From an uncultured Schlesneria sp. (lineage in GTDB: Bacteria > Planctomycetota > Planctomycetia > Planctomycetales > Planctomycetaceae), in NCBI GenBank assembly GCA_903899985.1, contig CAIULL010000236.1:1-54839 (forward strand): DNA of 54,839 nt, written 5' to 3'. Each line of letters begins with the position of its first letter. Within the stretch, counting starts at the first letter, position 1. Made by a program: the position numbers and the translations under genes. Of the stretch, positions 1-11,058 are shown piece by piece. The notes under the pieces were generated by a model. The model did not search any database. It saw nothing but the letters and a program-made list of their open reading frames with translations, and was not told the DNA's origin.

Positions 1-183
1 CAAGTCGAGCAATTGCGGTGTCGTGACGACGCCCGGCCCATCATCGTAAGTCAAGACCAGGAGATGTTCCCTGCGACAAAAAAAACGCAGCCATTTTTCC
101 TGCACAATCCTGGCTGCGAACGGAGAAATGTATATCGCGACCGATAAAAATCCCGCCAGCATGGACCAGAATATCAAAAGCAC
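1..183 (-). CDS. Polysaccharide deacetylase (NodB-like), N-terminal part only, runs off the left edge
   Basis: Reading the minus strand from 183 gives 61 open codons to the window edge. A hydrophobic N-terminus (LLIFWSMLAGFLSVAIYISP) is followed by a charged stretch and then LVLTYDDGPGVVTTPQLLDL. The TYDDGPG motif is the first metal-binding and catalytic motif of NodB-type carbohydrate esterase family 4 deacetylases, so the protein probably removes acetyl groups from a surface or wall polysaccharide and is membrane anchored or exported. I chose the GTG at 183 because GAGG lies six bases upstream; an ATG at 162 is the alternative. It lies downstream of a glycosyltransferase on the same strand, which fits the polysaccharide locus. 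The rest of the protein is outside the window. Confidence 0.75.
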   Translation of the reverse strand, partial: MLLIFWSMLAGFLSVAIYISPFAARIVQEKWLRFFCRREHLLVLTYDDGPGVVTTPQLLDL

Positions 184-268
184 TGCCTACCTCGTTTTAA
201 GTTTGCGACTTCTCAATAAAACAAGCGGAATACGCATATGGAAGCGATGTCCGTCGAACCACGAAATT

Positions 269-1201
269 TTAACGCCCTGCCGTCGCAATCATCGCCTGGC
301 GAAATTTCTTGGCGCTCAACTCTCGGACATCCCCCCTTGCGCCAATCCATCGAAATCCCCAGTAGACCAGACGGAAGGCGCCGCTTAACATCAACAGACC
401 ACGGCATACAGCGCGACCAAGTTTTCCCTGACGTTTTTGAATGAAGTAAAGCAGGCTCCGCTGCGCTTCACACTGCATTTCCGCCGGATTCTGGGCTGAC
501 GACATCCCTCCGTAGTGAATAATCGTCGCTCCACAGTAGAACCAGACTTCCCAGCCGGCGTTTTGCATCCGCCAACACCAGTCCATTTCTTCGCCATACA
601 TAAAATACGTCTCGTCCAATCCGCCGATCTGGTCAATCACTTCCTTGCGAACCAGCATGTAGCACCCAGCGACGACATCGACTTTACGGCTGTCTGCGTA
701 ATCCCACCATAACATACGCTCCCTGCCAAAGAACTTACTCCTGGAAAACAGGCGATGTAATCCAAACGTTGATATAAGAAGATTCAAGACGCTTGCATAG
801 CGGAAACAGTTTTTCTGGAGATCTCCGTTGGCGTGAGTATTTCGGATTCCGACAGCGCCCGCCCGAGGATGTTCATCTGCAAACGCAATTGTTTTTTGAA
901 TTGCACGATCAAGTACAACAGTATCTGGGTTTAAGAGAAGTACAAATCGCCCTTTCGCAACTTCAATCCCCTGATTGTTCGCGGCGGCAAAACCCCGATT
1001 CTTGGAATTGCAAATAAGAACGACCTGCGGAAATTCCTGTTGAACCATTTCGGCGGAACCGTCCGTGGACGCGTTATCGATCAGAATCACTTCCAATTCG
1101 ATATCATTCGTTTCCCGATAGACGGATTCGAGACACTCTCGAAGTATCTCTTTAGTGTTCCAACTCACGATAATAACCGACACTTCGACCATAATTAACA
1201 T
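269..1201 (-). CDS. Family 2 glycosyltransferase (rhamnosyltransferase-like)
   Basis: This 310-residue protein has the GT2 (GT-A fold) layout. A beta-strand start SVIIVSWNT is at residues 8-16, DNASTDGS at 42-49, the metal/nucleotide-binding NPD at 91-93, and a GEEMDWCWR catalytic-base region at 203-211. The last is typical of WbbL-like rhamnosyltransferases that extend O-antigen or capsule repeats from a nucleotide sugar at the inner membrane face. A weakly hydrophobic C-terminal stretch (residues 265-290) may associate with the membrane. The sugar and acceptor cannot be read from sequence. ATG at 1201 and ATG at 1192 are both possible starts; neither has a strong ribosome site. It lies upstream of the truncated deacetylase gene and downstream of the ligase-like gene on the same strand. 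Confidence 0.9.
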   Translation of the reverse strand: MLIMVEVSVIIVSWNTKEILRECLESVYRETNDIELEVILIDNASTDGSAEMVQQEFPQVVLICNSKNRGFAAANNQGIEVAKGRFVLLLNPDTVVLDRAIQKTIAFADEHPRAGAVGIRNTHANGDLQKNCFRYASVLNLLISTFGLHRLFSRSKFFGRERMLWWDYADSRKVDVVAGCYMLVRKEVIDQIGGLDETYFMYGEEMDWCWRMQNAGWEVWFYCGATIIHYGGMSSAQNPAEMQCEAQRSLLYFIQKRQGKLGRAVCRGLLMLSGAFRLVYWGFRWIGARGDVRELSAKKFRQAMIATAGR

Positions 1202-1495
1202 TCTTTCATATATATAACCAATGTTTTATAGTGCCTTCGCATATTTCAAATACGTGAATCTACAAAACATCAGGTCGTGAGCTTCCGCCAAATCCGTTGG
1301 CCTGATCTGCCCCAACAGTGCAATTCCATTTCCCATTCGGACGAGAGAAAAACGCCACCAACTGACGATCTTCATTGCCAACAGCTTCCATTTTTTTACT
1401 GAAAGTTCACGGATAATACCGCCATAAACACCTCAAGGGGAATCCTGACCTCAGTCAGCAAACGATGGCGAACGCACAACGGTATGAATCGATCG

Positions 1496-2875
1496 TTAAC
1501 GCGTACCAGCTGGCAAAACGCTTGATACGTGCCTTGGTCTAGGGTGCATTGCGGAAGTGCCTACGAAACCAACATTGCGACCCATATTTCGAACGACTGG
1601 CATCACTGACGGCATTGCAATTCCGATATACCACAGGATGTCAATTTGTCCGAAGTATCCGACACCAATAAAATTCACCGTATGTACGAAAAGCGACACA
1701 CCTATTGCCCAGACCAGGAATACATCTTCGGGAGAACGCTCTACGCGCCGCCAAGCTCGACCAATACTACCAAACCCCATGGCGAGCAACAATAAAAATA
1801 GAACAAATGCGAACCCACCTGTTCGAACACAAATCAACGCATATTGCATGCAAACGTCGTTGCCTTGAACCGACCAGTGATCGATACTTCTTGCCCCAAA
1901 CAACGCCCAGTCACTGAAGTGTGCGATCATCTCATCAACCAGGTGAGCCCGATGATAGCCAGTCGACCCACCAACAAAATCCGCCCTTGCAATCAAGTGC
2001 CAGACAGGCGTGTTCCTGACAAAATGTAAAATAATCAGCGTCGCTACAATCAGCCAACGAACAATGGACATCCGTTTACGCAGCGGAAACATGGCAAGCC
2101 CGACGATCCCCGCCATAACGCCAGTGATGGGCGTGCTGGACGCACAACAGACGATGATCACGAGGGATGAAACCATTCCCGCGACTGACCATAACCTGGC
2201 GGAGCCTTTTGAAAAGAGCTGTGTGGCAAATAGCGGAAAAATCGCCGCCCAATAGCATCCTGCCAGGATCGGGTGGGAATAAGCCCCTTGACAGCGCAAT
2301 TTCCCTGACCGTACTGCCGTAATTTCCGGAACTCCACCGAAAACAGCAAAGAGATTACGAGCCGTACTGCGCTCGATCAAAAAAATACATGCAACGGGAA
2401 TGCTGATAACCGCAAGGCCGTAAATCAATGTTCGGACGTCGGTTAAATCTCTGATTAAAATGCGGGCCATAAAATATGCGCCAAGAGACTCAGACATCAT
2501 TCCGAGTCGCCATGTCGGGGAACCCGCCACACCCCCCGTAATCAATGACGACATCAATTCCATAATCGACATAAAAAGAAAACATACGTCCATTCGATTC
2601 CATCGAAACCCACGGTATTCCTGTCTCATCATCAGCCTTGCCCAGCCGAAGATGATCATCATTCTCATAAAGTTGAAATCTAATCCGCCGATAACGAGCC
2701 GCTGTCCGACAGCCATGAACGATCCACACGCCAAAATCGTAATCATGGCATAACGGCGCGGCACGATCAGCATCGCAAACCCAAAAAACAGCAACAGTGA
2801 CACGCCGACGGGATGCAACGTGTTCTTGCCATGAAAATCAGCTTGCCCAAGCCGGTGTACTACGTCATCATCCAT
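1496..2875 (-). CDS. O-antigen ligase/polymerase-like multi-pass membrane protein
   Basis: The protein (459 residues from the ATG at 2875) is a string of about ten to twelve hydrophobic segments with a larger hydrophilic loop in the second half (around GGSTGYHRAHLVDE). A central SHPILAGCYW segment matches the HP-x-x-x-G core of the O-antigen ligase/Wzy family. Members either polymerise repeat units in the periplasm or ligate glycans to a lipid acceptor; the sequence does not separate the two. The frame is open to a TTG at 2890, but the ATG at 2875 has GAGG ten bases upstream and is preferred. Flanking glycosyltransferase and methyltransferase genes on the same strand support a polysaccharide role. 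Confidence 0.8.
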   Translation of the reverse strand: MDDDVVHRLGQADFHGKNTLHPVGVSLLLFFGFAMLIVPRRYAMITILACGSFMAVGQRLVIGGLDFNFMRMMIIFGWARLMMRQEYRGFRWNRMDVCFLFMSIMELMSSLITGGVAGSPTWRLGMMSESLGAYFMARILIRDLTDVRTLIYGLAVISIPVACIFLIERSTARNLFAVFGGVPEITAVRSGKLRCQGAYSHPILAGCYWAAIFPLFATQLFSKGSARLWSVAGMVSSLVIIVCCASSTPITGVMAGIVGLAMFPLRKRMSIVRWLIVATLIILHFVRNTPVWHLIARADFVGGSTGYHRAHLVDEMIAHFSDWALFGARSIDHWSVQGNDVCMQYALICVRTGGFAFVLFLLLLAMGFGSIGRAWRRVERSPEDVFLVWAIGVSLFVHTVNFIGVGYFGQIDILWYIGIAMPSVMPVVRNMGRNVGFVGTSAMHPRPRHVSSVLPAGTR

Positions 2876-3006
2876 GGGAACAAACCTCAATTTGACTGAA
2901 TGGAAAAGCGACTGGTTCCTGACTGGCCGATACGTATTCGAGTGACATACCCAGTGTCATCAGAACATGCTCGCATTCCGTCGTCTTCGCAGCAAGCAAA
3001 TTCTGT

Positions 3007-3681
3007 TTACGGCACACCAGCCTCAGGCGGCGATGCCCCTTTTCGATGACCGACAATAATCACCTGCGAGGCAAGAAACTCGCGAAACAACCCGAATACG
3101 ATCCTCGAAAACAATTGATCTCGACGACGATAGATAATGTATTCGACCTCATTGACAGCCAACCCGACCCCCGCGAACCATTCTTCAATCATTCGCCGAG
3201 TTGTAATACGAACGTGCGTGCGATCAAAAATTCCGGCGTCGGTGTATCGAATGTGCCCCCCCAAAAACAGCTGAGAAAACACAGAGTAGTGACGAAAATT
3301 TGGCACGCTGACAATCACAATTCCGCCCGGGGCAAGAAATCTGATGTGCTCCTGGAGAACCGATTCGGGGTCTTGAATATGCTCAAGCACGTCAGCGTAG
3401 ATGATGCAGTCGAATTGGGGACCGGCAGCGAGAGCGGCGCTGTTTTCACTTGCATCGCCACAAATGACCTTGATTCCAGCCTGCGCGGCAATTTTCGCGG
3501 CATCGGGATTAAGTTCAACCCCCGTCACTTCGACGCCACGAGCCACTAATTCAGCTTCTGTACAGCCACTCCCACAGCCGATCGACAAAACGCGATGAAC
3601 CCCTTTGGGGACATGCGCCAAGATATCCCGGCGAACATGAGAGTAATACTGAGTCTTCTCAGTCATCGTGAGAACATCCAT
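3007..3681 (-). CDS. Class I SAM-dependent methyltransferase
   Basis: This 224-residue protein has a Rossmann-type methyltransferase core. Motif I VLSIGCGSGCTEAEL is at residues 31-45, an acidic end of strand 2 (VTGVELN) near 52-58, DCIIYADVLEHI at 91-102 and a post-III APGGIVIVSVPN at 117-128. This is the Methyltransf_11/23 pattern seen in small-molecule and sugar methyltransferases. In this locus it probably methylates a sugar or another glycan substituent, which is inference from neighbours only. The ATG at 3681 is used; a second ATG at 3666 is possible. The C-terminal 50 residues are basic and not recognisable as a separate domain. Confidence 0.85.
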   Translation of the reverse strand: MDVLTMTEKTQYYSHVRRDILAHVPKGVHRVLSIGCGSGCTEAELVARGVEVTGVELNPDAAKIAAQAGIKVICGDASENSAALAAGPQFDCIIYADVLEHIQDPESVLQEHIRFLAPGGIVIVSVPNFRHYSVFSQLFLGGHIRYTDAGIFDRTHVRITTRRMIEEWFAGVGLAVNEVEYIIYRRRDQLFSRIVFGLFREFLASQVIIVGHRKGASPPEAGVP

Positions 3682-3944
3682 AAAGGTTCAAAAGTTCGAT
3701 TTTGGGTCTGAAAACATCGCCACCGAGGTACGTAAATTCGACGACTCGTTCCAATCAATCAATATCATTTAAATAAGAAGACTCTTTTTCGAATCATCGC
3801 CATTTTGCTTAGGCGATTTTAATCACTGATTTTGAAGATCTTTTCCAGATAATAAACTACTTGAAAAAAATCTCTGAACGTCGCGTTGTATCCGCCTCTG
3901 AAACTACTTCCAGGTCCGGCTAACCACTAAGTGGAATGGCTTCT

Positions 3945-4793
3945 TCACTTTTTCGTCAGATCGAAATTTTCAACCTGCTCTGCCGATTCAAAACCAAGAT
4001 CCAAAGCCAGCTTTTCCGGATCATCTGATCGGTCATAAACTTTCACTCGACCCAATAATTGTCGGGCGAAGAGCAAAAACTCACGTCGATAAAATGGGTA
4101 ACCCCATCGAGTCACGTCGTTCACACAGGTCACGAGCGGCAATTGATCCGCCCATTTAGTCTGCATATATTTGTAACACTTGGAATAACCGCCGTTCAAA
4201 TACATAACAGTCTTGGTATTATGTATGACAGGACCGTGAAAGACATATCCTTGGAGACCCTGTTTCTGAAGGTTGAGGACGATATCGGTTCCGTAAAGGT
4301 GAAACCCAGGCAAACGTTCATCAAACTGATCGGTTGTTGATCGTTTCAAGACGATCACGATCTCATCAAGTGACACGATTTTCCGAGGCGAGTCAAATGA
4401 CTTGCCGAATTCCTCACGGTTCGCGGCACACCAAACTCGACCAACAATTTCTCTCTCAGGATTAATCCCGAAAACACCGAGAACACCCCAGGGAGTGTTT
4501 GCTTCTTCAAGTTGGCCGATGGCCCGTATCAGCCGCTGCTCCCAACCTAAAGGGAAGTACACATCCTGGTGGGCAAAAATCACATAATCGGAAGCTGCTC
4601 GGCGCATCCCGTGATTATATGCGGCTCCGGCCGACGAATGCCCCTCTTCAGTGAACACAGGGACCTCGCCGCTGACAATCATCGGGGATCGTAACAGGTT
4701 TTGGTTGAGGATTTGGGAGTCATTAACTGCTGCAACAACTGAAAAAGATGGAGACACGATCTCCCTTTCAAAACGACTAACACCTTGCCTCAA
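3945..4793 (-). CDS. StrF-like glycosyltransferase (GT-A fold, Glyco_tranf_2_5 type)
   Basis: The 282-residue protein resembles the StrF/Glyco_tranf_2_5 branch of GT-A enzymes. It has FSVVAAVND at 17-25, AGAAYNHGM at 55-63 and DYVIFAHQDVYF at 69-80, where HQD replaces the usual DXD. A late FHLYGTDIVLNLQKQG segment takes the place of the catalytic-base region. The C-terminal part is aromatic and basic and unassigned. It probably transfers a sugar during polysaccharide assembly; donor and acceptor are unknown. The start is uncertain: TTG at 4793 gives the full frame, whereas GTG at 4757 has AGGGAG just upstream. More than 700 gene-free bases lie on its 5' side. Confidence 0.7.
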   Translation of the reverse strand: MRQGVSRFEREIVSPSFSVVAAVNDSQILNQNLLRSPMIVSGEVPVFTEEGHSSAGAAYNHGMRRAASDYVIFAHQDVYFPLGWEQRLIRAIGQLEEANTPWGVLGVFGINPEREIVGRVWCAANREEFGKSFDSPRKIVSLDEIVIVLKRSTTDQFDERLPGFHLYGTDIVLNLQKQGLQGYVFHGPVIHNTKTVMYLNGGYSKCYKYMQTKWADQLPLVTCVNDVTRWGYPFYRREFLLFARQLLGRVKVYDRSDDPEKLALDLGFESAEQVENFDLTKK

Positions 4794-5517
4794 TCAAATT
4801 TCCACACAGTTTCCGAGGGGCCTTGAGATTAATCCGAAAAAGGAACAGCCAGTCAAATCAACGACACCAAATCGCGGCCCCGCCTGCCCATCTTTCCTAA
4901 AACAGCAGTTTTGTCAACAACGAAACCCCACCTTTGATCAGTCACTCAAAACATTCGGCTGCGAACCATCGAGAGTTATCTTATCGATCGCGCCGCTGTC
5001 CTCCAACCCGCGATCGATCTCACAATTGTATTCATATCAGGCGATGATCAGCAGGACTGGAGGATCCCTGATGCACAATTTCACCAGAATCTACACGCAC
5101 ACGGCGCTTTCGCAACTCGGCGAGCGGGTCAAACTAGTGTTTCGAGGCTTCGCTTATTAATACGAAATCGAGCTTTTCATGAACTCATACCAAGGTTTTC
5201 TTTACTCTCATGGAAGCATAAATAACGCGACAAGGACACTAATCTGCGACATCCCGAATCTCTCGAAAAACGTCGACGGAGAGACATCTTGGCATTCCCT
5301 TGCAGAAACTATGCTTCGTACTTCCTCCTCGCTTAATATGTTCGATAATTCAGGTGTTCGGATTTGCTGGAGAGCTTACTATTCAAATCTGATCGAGATA
5401 CCGAGCAACACGGCCTTACTTGACGGCAATCACCTTCACAGGCGCCAGTGTCGTTCTTGTAATTCCGATGTCCATTTGCCACTTTTACAATTGATTCTCT
5501 TCATTTCACAAAACACA
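4794..5517. other. Gene-free stretch between glycosyltransferase and flippase genes
   Basis: About 720 bases. Two plus-strand frames stay open here (4651-5160 and 5179-5568), but both overlap minus-strand genes and have no family resemblance, signal peptide or ribosome site. I see no hairpin followed by a T tract on either strand. It probably holds the promoter and leader of the minus-strand 3945-4793 gene. Confidence 0.5.
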
Positions 5518-7053
5518 TCAAGCATCGCGCAGTTGCTTTGGCTTGCGGCTAATACTCGCAAAAAATGAACGCATGAACGTCCGACCGCTTGTTGTCGATC
5601 CGCAAAGAGCAAGATAAACTGCCGAAAAAATCACAATATCAGTGATGAATCCCGGAAAGTCATTGGATCCGGCGAAACGTTGGTAAATAAAAACGGCCGA
5701 TGCGGCGATAACACTCGCTCCAAACGGTGGCAATATTGCGCCAAGAAAATCGGCGAATTTGACAGGAGACTGGCGACACGCATCGGCAGCGAACAAAGTG
5801 AAACAGATTCCAAAACTAATACTGAACGAAGCCGCAACGCCTGGAGCGCCCCAAATAAGCCCGATGATAAACCCCCCGATAATGACGGGAGCCGATAAAT
5901 AGGCCCACCTCAGTTGTCGACCTGTATTTCCGAGAGATGTAAACAGCCAAGAAGGGGCCAGATTGATCGTTCCCGTAAGTGCGGCGGGAGTAAGTAGTCG
6001 AAAAATCCATCCTGCGCCGTCCCATTGCGGCCCCAGCATCGCCGAGACCAAAAGGTCGGCGTCGACAAATGCGAAGACGATGACTGGCATGCTAATCGTC
6101 GCCAGACCAGCGACAGCCTTCAAGTAGTAATTGCGAAACCGATCCGGCTGATTGCTCAATCGACTGAGAGCAGGCAGTATAACTCCATTTAATGGAGGAT
6201 TAATCTGCTGAACGGGCAGCATCAATAGCCCATAAGCCTTGGAATAAATCCCAAGCGTCTCAGCACCCAGAAAACGTCCGATCAACAGATTATCGACATT
6301 TCTCATGAGGTAAACGAGCAGATCATAACCCGTCAACTGGCTGCCAAAACGGACCAATTCAGAAACATTACACTGGAGGGTTGGCCATCCTGGCCTCCAG
6401 GACGACAGTACCCAAGTGGCAATTGCTGTCGTCGCAGACTGACAAACAGTGATGCTGACAAGTGCCCAATACCCCCATCCAGCCCACGCCAGCCCCACAC
6501 CTAATGTGATACTGATAACCAATGGAATTGTTTGCGTAGCTGCCATCTCTACGAATCGCATCTGTCGCGTGAGAATTGCGTAATGTTGCGCACTCAAGCC
6601 GGAAAAAATAAACGAGCTAGCAAGGATCAGGGTAATGTTTATCAGTCGAGGCTCGCCATAAAACCAGGCAATGGCGGGGGCCAGAATTGCGATGATCAGC
6701 GACAAAGCTACGCTTAAGCTCACGTTAATCCAAAAAAGCGCTGTTACTTCCCGGTGCGTGATCAGGCTACGCTGGTATGTCGCTGCAGAAAGTCCGAGAT
6801 TACCGAGCAGCGCAACGAGCCCGGTGATACTGGAAACCATGGCAACGAGGCCAAATTCTTCAGGAGCAAGGATTCTTGCAAGAAGCATTGTGCCGCCAGT
6901 TTGAATAACGAACCGAAAGGCGTGGTTTCCAATCGCCACGACACCACCGCGCACACTGCGACTTCCCAAATTAGCTTCTAAATGGGAGGTCTCAAAATGT
7001 CGATCCATGCTCCCGGGATCGGCGGTGTCCTCGGACTGTGAAACTTGGGACAT
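5518..7053 (-). CDS. Wzx-like polysaccharide flippase (MOP superfamily)
   Basis: The 511-residue protein has about twelve to fourteen hydrophobic segments. Its N-terminus carries the repeat-unit translocase signature: GGVVAIGNHAFRF, then LLARILAPEEFGLVAM at about residues 78-93, as in WzxC/TuaB-type polysaccharide biosynthesis proteins. A mid-protein NVDNLLIGRFLGAETLGIYS segment, typical of this family, is also present. It should flip undecaprenyl-linked repeat units across the inner membrane. The start ATG at 7053 lies five bases after the stop of the upstream methyltransferase gene, so the two are likely co-transcribed and perhaps translationally coupled. Confidence 0.9.
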   Translation of the reverse strand: MSQVSQSEDTADPGSMDRHFETSHLEANLGSRSVRGGVVAIGNHAFRFVIQTGGTMLLARILAPEEFGLVAMVSSITGLVALLGNLGLSAATYQRSLITHREVTALFWINVSLSVALSLIIAILAPAIAWFYGEPRLINITLILASSFIFSGLSAQHYAILTRQMRFVEMAATQTIPLVISITLGVGLAWAGWGYWALVSITVCQSATTAIATWVLSSWRPGWPTLQCNVSELVRFGSQLTGYDLLVYLMRNVDNLLIGRFLGAETLGIYSKAYGLLMLPVQQINPPLNGVILPALSRLSNQPDRFRNYYLKAVAGLATISMPVIVFAFVDADLLVSAMLGPQWDGAGWIFRLLTPAALTGTINLAPSWLFTSLGNTGRQLRWAYLSAPVIIGGFIIGLIWGAPGVAASFSISFGICFTLFAADACRQSPVKFADFLGAILPPFGASVIAASAVFIYQRFAGSNDFPGFITDIVIFSAVYLALCGSTTSGRTFMRSFFASISRKPKQLRDA

Positions 7054-7058
7054 TTGAA

Positions 7059-7742
7059 TTACTTTTTCACCATGATGATCGATTTTGGCAACAGCATAAG
7101 TCGCTCAACTCGAACTCGAGCATCTGGGAAAAGCCATTTTAGCATCCTTTGATCCAAGAGTCTTGCACTTTCGACCGCCCGAACCGCTTCATCCACTGTC
7201 TCCCGACGCTGCCAGTTTCCAAGACCCGTCATCATGATTAGCTTGACTCGAATCGGAAAGGGCAACCAATGGAAAAAGGGGGTCATACAGTGGGGCTCTA
7301 CCGGAAACCAGAAGTACGGCGTTTGAACCCAATAGCGCGGCGCAAGCCGACGGACTTCATTTGCAAATTGAACCATGTGCTCCCATGTTCCGACGTGTTC
7401 GATCACGGAATTCGAATGAACGATGTCGAAACTGTTATCCGCGAACTCCGACAGTTGACAGCCATTCGCTTCGACAAACCGAAATCGCTCAGTAGATTCG
7501 AAGGCTTCGCTCTTGAAATTCGCAACCGTTACAAAAACATTGTATTTATTGAGCGTTGCTTCGGGAATAATCTGCCAATAGGCCCGCGTTCCCCCGTCAT
7601 CAAGAATCCGCACTTCACCGCGTTCGCGAAAAACCGATTCGATAAGATCGAGAAACGGTTGAATTCTGTGAGTTCTAAACCGAGCGCGTAATGGCTTGGA
7701 ATACTCAACGATCAGGCTTGATTTTCCCATTGTGAGAGACAT
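7059..7742 (-). CDS. SAM-dependent methyltransferase-like protein
   Basis: The 227-residue protein has a methyltransferase core with an unusual motif I, VRILDDGGTRAYW (about residues 44-56), where a standard enzyme has D-x-G-x-G-x-G. The later FDIVHSNSVIEHVGTWEHM is a clear Methyltransf_11 segment, followed by a long tail with WVQTPYFWFPVEPH. This D-x-GG-T-x-x-YW variant occurs in methyltransferases found in polysaccharide loci, so it is likely active, though the substrate is unknown. It lies immediately upstream of the flippase gene (five-base gap), which suggests modification of the glycan before export. ATG at 7742 is used; ATG at 7730 is possible. Confidence 0.75.
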   Translation of the reverse strand: MSLTMGKSSLIVEYSKPLRARFRTHRIQPFLDLIESVFRERGEVRILDDGGTRAYWQIIPEATLNKYNVFVTVANFKSEAFESTERFRFVEANGCQLSEFADNSFDIVHSNSVIEHVGTWEHMVQFANEVRRLAPRYWVQTPYFWFPVEPHCMTPFFHWLPFPIRVKLIMMTGLGNWQRRETVDEAVRAVESARLLDQRMLKWLFPDARVRVERLMLLPKSIIMVKK

Positions 7743-8075
7743 CCATCTAAAAATCTGGAAATAGTTTTTAAATCAGGCTGAGCCTATGAAGTGAACTGTA
7801 ACGACGATCGACATACGCAGAAATGGTCAAATCACACCGCTCAAACAATCCTCGATCGACGCTCCAAGGCCACGCGATATCCTAAGCGATCGCATTGGTG
7901 GCAGTTTCAACAATAGCGAACCACTGTCGACGGGCAAAGATCGACGAACATTTCTGCATTGTCTATACGTTTTCCGTCTAATAAGAGCGTTAATACCAAT
8001 AAACCAAAAAAACAGATCTTGACCATTCCTACTCGTAAATTGACTGTATTTTGAACGGGATACTTCTTACACGAG
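7743..8075. other. Gene-free stretch between gmd and methyltransferase genes
   Basis: About 330 bases. A short minus-strand hydrophobic frame starting near 8026 (MVKICFFGLLVLTLLLDG) is open for about 39 codons but has no convincing ribosome site. I see no strong terminator. Confidence 0.4.
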
Positions 8076-9122
<1,047 letters not shown>

Positions 9123-9366
9123 TCATTAACAATTCACAACTGACGCCACTCAACTTGGTGTGCATCAAACGGCGCAGACTCCGTCCATTTGGGTGACACA
9201 CGCCCCCTGAAGGAATCCTGCCGAGATCGATGAAATTGTACCTACTGGCGATGGGCTTCTCAACAAACAAAGACAGGAACACTGAAGAGCCAGACAGGTA
9301 CGTAGCGTCTGCGAACAAAACACGTTGGAAAACAGGTAAAATCCAATCAAACCTGAATACACAACA

Positions 9367-11043
9367 TCACGCAGAACCTTCTCGAAGCAGCACGGTTCGA
9401 ACAGTACGAAGAATGATGTACAGATCGAGCCACAACGACCAGTTTCGGATATAGTACATATCCCAATAGATCCGCATCTCGTACACACCACTATTGCGGC
9501 ATGTCACCTGCCACATCCCAGTCAAACCAGGGCGAACTGAAACGTAAGCAGCAAACTCACGCTTATAATCACGAATATAGGATTCGTCGTAGTTTGGAGA
9601 ATCAACAATTGGCCGCGGACCAACCAGACTCATTTCACCGCAGAGAATGTTCCAAAGCTGTGGCAACTCATCAAAACTCGTTGTTCGCAGAAACTTGCCG
9701 ATCCAAGTCACTCGTGGATCATTTTTCAATTTGTGAGTCTGTTCCCACTCTCTTTTGTAATCAGGATTACTCGCTAAACATGCCTGCAGAACCTTCTCAG
9801 CATCGGGTACCATGGTCCGAAACTTCCAGGCGGTGAATCCAACACCCCCGAATCCAATCCGTTTCTGGCCAAAAAATATTGGACCAGGCGAGCTTAACCT
9901 GATCGCGACTGCAATCCCGACCAGCAACGGAGAAGCGAACAAGCAAATCAGCGACGCGACCGAAAAGTCGATCAAGCGCTTTACAAACAGGGTTGAGTAG
10001 CAATGACGAGAATTCGCGAGCAAGAGGCCGCACGAAGAACCAATCGTATGGGTCTGATCCCACATCCCGCAATCAAACCCCCCCATCGAAGACAATAGCA
10101 CGCGGTTGGGTATTGCATGAAGGACAGAATCTACTTCGTTATCATCATTCCACGCCTCATCGGCGGCCGCCACCTTCGGCTTTGCAACCAAAACCCACGT
10201 TGCTTTTGCATTTAAAGCGCAGCCGAGAATGTCCTCAACCGGCAGACAGGGAATACCTTTACTCTCCAGCTCGCTTTCAGCCTCCCAATACTTGTCTGTA
10301 TCCAAAAGCACCGCAACTGGCCGCAAACCGCGGTCCTGAGTTGAATTCAGCCTTTGAAACATCTGGCCTCCGACAACTGCCGAATCGGCATAAATGAGCG
10401 CTGGCGCACCCCACCACCGACACCTTCTTGACATCGCTCTCGCGACGAACCGAGATGCCGGCAATAGCGGCACAACCAGAATCATTGTCACAAGCATCGA
10501 CCCGATAAAGTAAGGCCAATGTGAAGGTTCATGGATTATTCCAATCCCCGCGAAGATACAGAGAGCGGTCGTCGCTGCTCGGACAAGCTGCCGAAACTCA
10601 ACTGCGGCACTCGTTCCAATCGCAGGATAGAGCCCTGCGAGTTGCGCGATAGGGAACAGCAAAAAGGAGGCAACCAACGCTGTCTCACGTGTGACCAGAC
10701 TCGTGGAGAGAGCGAAGCACCGCTCGATGACAGAAGTCGTCAAATAGAGCAAAACCCACAAAGTTACAAAATCAGCGACAATCAGAGGGAGCGAGGTGAC
10801 AAAACACTGAACCAGAGACCTTCCAGCGAGTATCCTTGACGCCTTCGCGGCCGCAGGGCTGACTCGAACAGAACTGACAAGCGATTGAGCGTGAGTTCGA
10901 TCCACTCTATCAAGACGAATATACGGACGCACGCCATCTCCCGAAACACCAGGAGTGAAAAGATTGGGAACATGGGGGGTATCAGCAAAAGCGGGAGTGG
11001 GATTCACCATTTGCATCGCAGTATCCATGATCGAGAACAACAT
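9367..11043 (-). CDS. Undecaprenyl-phosphate sugar phosphotransferase (WbaP-type initiating transferase)
   Basis: The protein has an N-terminal half with several membrane segments and a CoA-binding-like region ([13 protein letters not shown]), then a C-terminal bacterial sugar transferase domain. The catalytic domain shows [11 protein letters not shown] entering the membrane, [41 protein letters not shown] and [10 protein letters not shown], all hallmark segments of WbaP/WcaJ enzymes. It moves a sugar-1-phosphate from a nucleotide sugar to undecaprenyl phosphate, the committed first step of repeat-unit synthesis at the inner membrane. The frame opens at a TTG (11058), but ATG codons at 11043 and 11028 are better starts; ribosome sites are weak. 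About 1.6 kb of gene-free DNA separates it from the divergent export gene. Confidence 0.93.
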   Translation of the reverse strand: MLFSIMDTAMQMVNPTPAFADTPHVPNLFTPGVSGDGVRPYIRLDRVDRTHAQSLVSSVRVSPAAAKASRILAGRSLVQCFVTSLPLIVADFVTLWVLLYLTTSVIERCFALSTSLVTRETALVASFLLFPIAQLAGLYPAIGTSAAVEFRQLVRAATTALCIFAGIGIIHEPSHWPYFIGSMLVTMILVVPLLPASRFVARAMSRRCRWWGAPALIYADSAVVGGQMFQRLNSTQDRGLRPVAVLLDTDKYWEAESELESKGIPCLPVEDILGCALNAKATWVLVAKPKVAAADEAWNDDNEVDSVLHAIPNRVLLSSMGGFDCGMWDQTHTIGSSCGLLLANSRHCYSTLFVKRLIDFSVASLICLFASPLLVGIAVAIRLSSPGPIFFGQKRIGFGGVGFTAWKFRTMVPDAEKVLQACLASNPDYKREWEQTHKLKNDPRVTWIGKFLRTTSFDELPQLWNILCGEMSLVGPRPIVDSPNYDESYIRDYKREFAAYVSVRPGLTGMWQVTCRNSGVYEMRIYWDMYYIRNWSLWLDLYIILRTVRTVLLREGSA

Positions 11044-11058
11044 GAGCAGCCAAGACAA

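Noticed and set aside
4651-5568. Two open plus-strand frames (169 and 129 codons)
   Set aside because: They overlap minus-strand genes, have no family motif, signal sequence or ribosome site, and fit chance openness in a stop-poor region.
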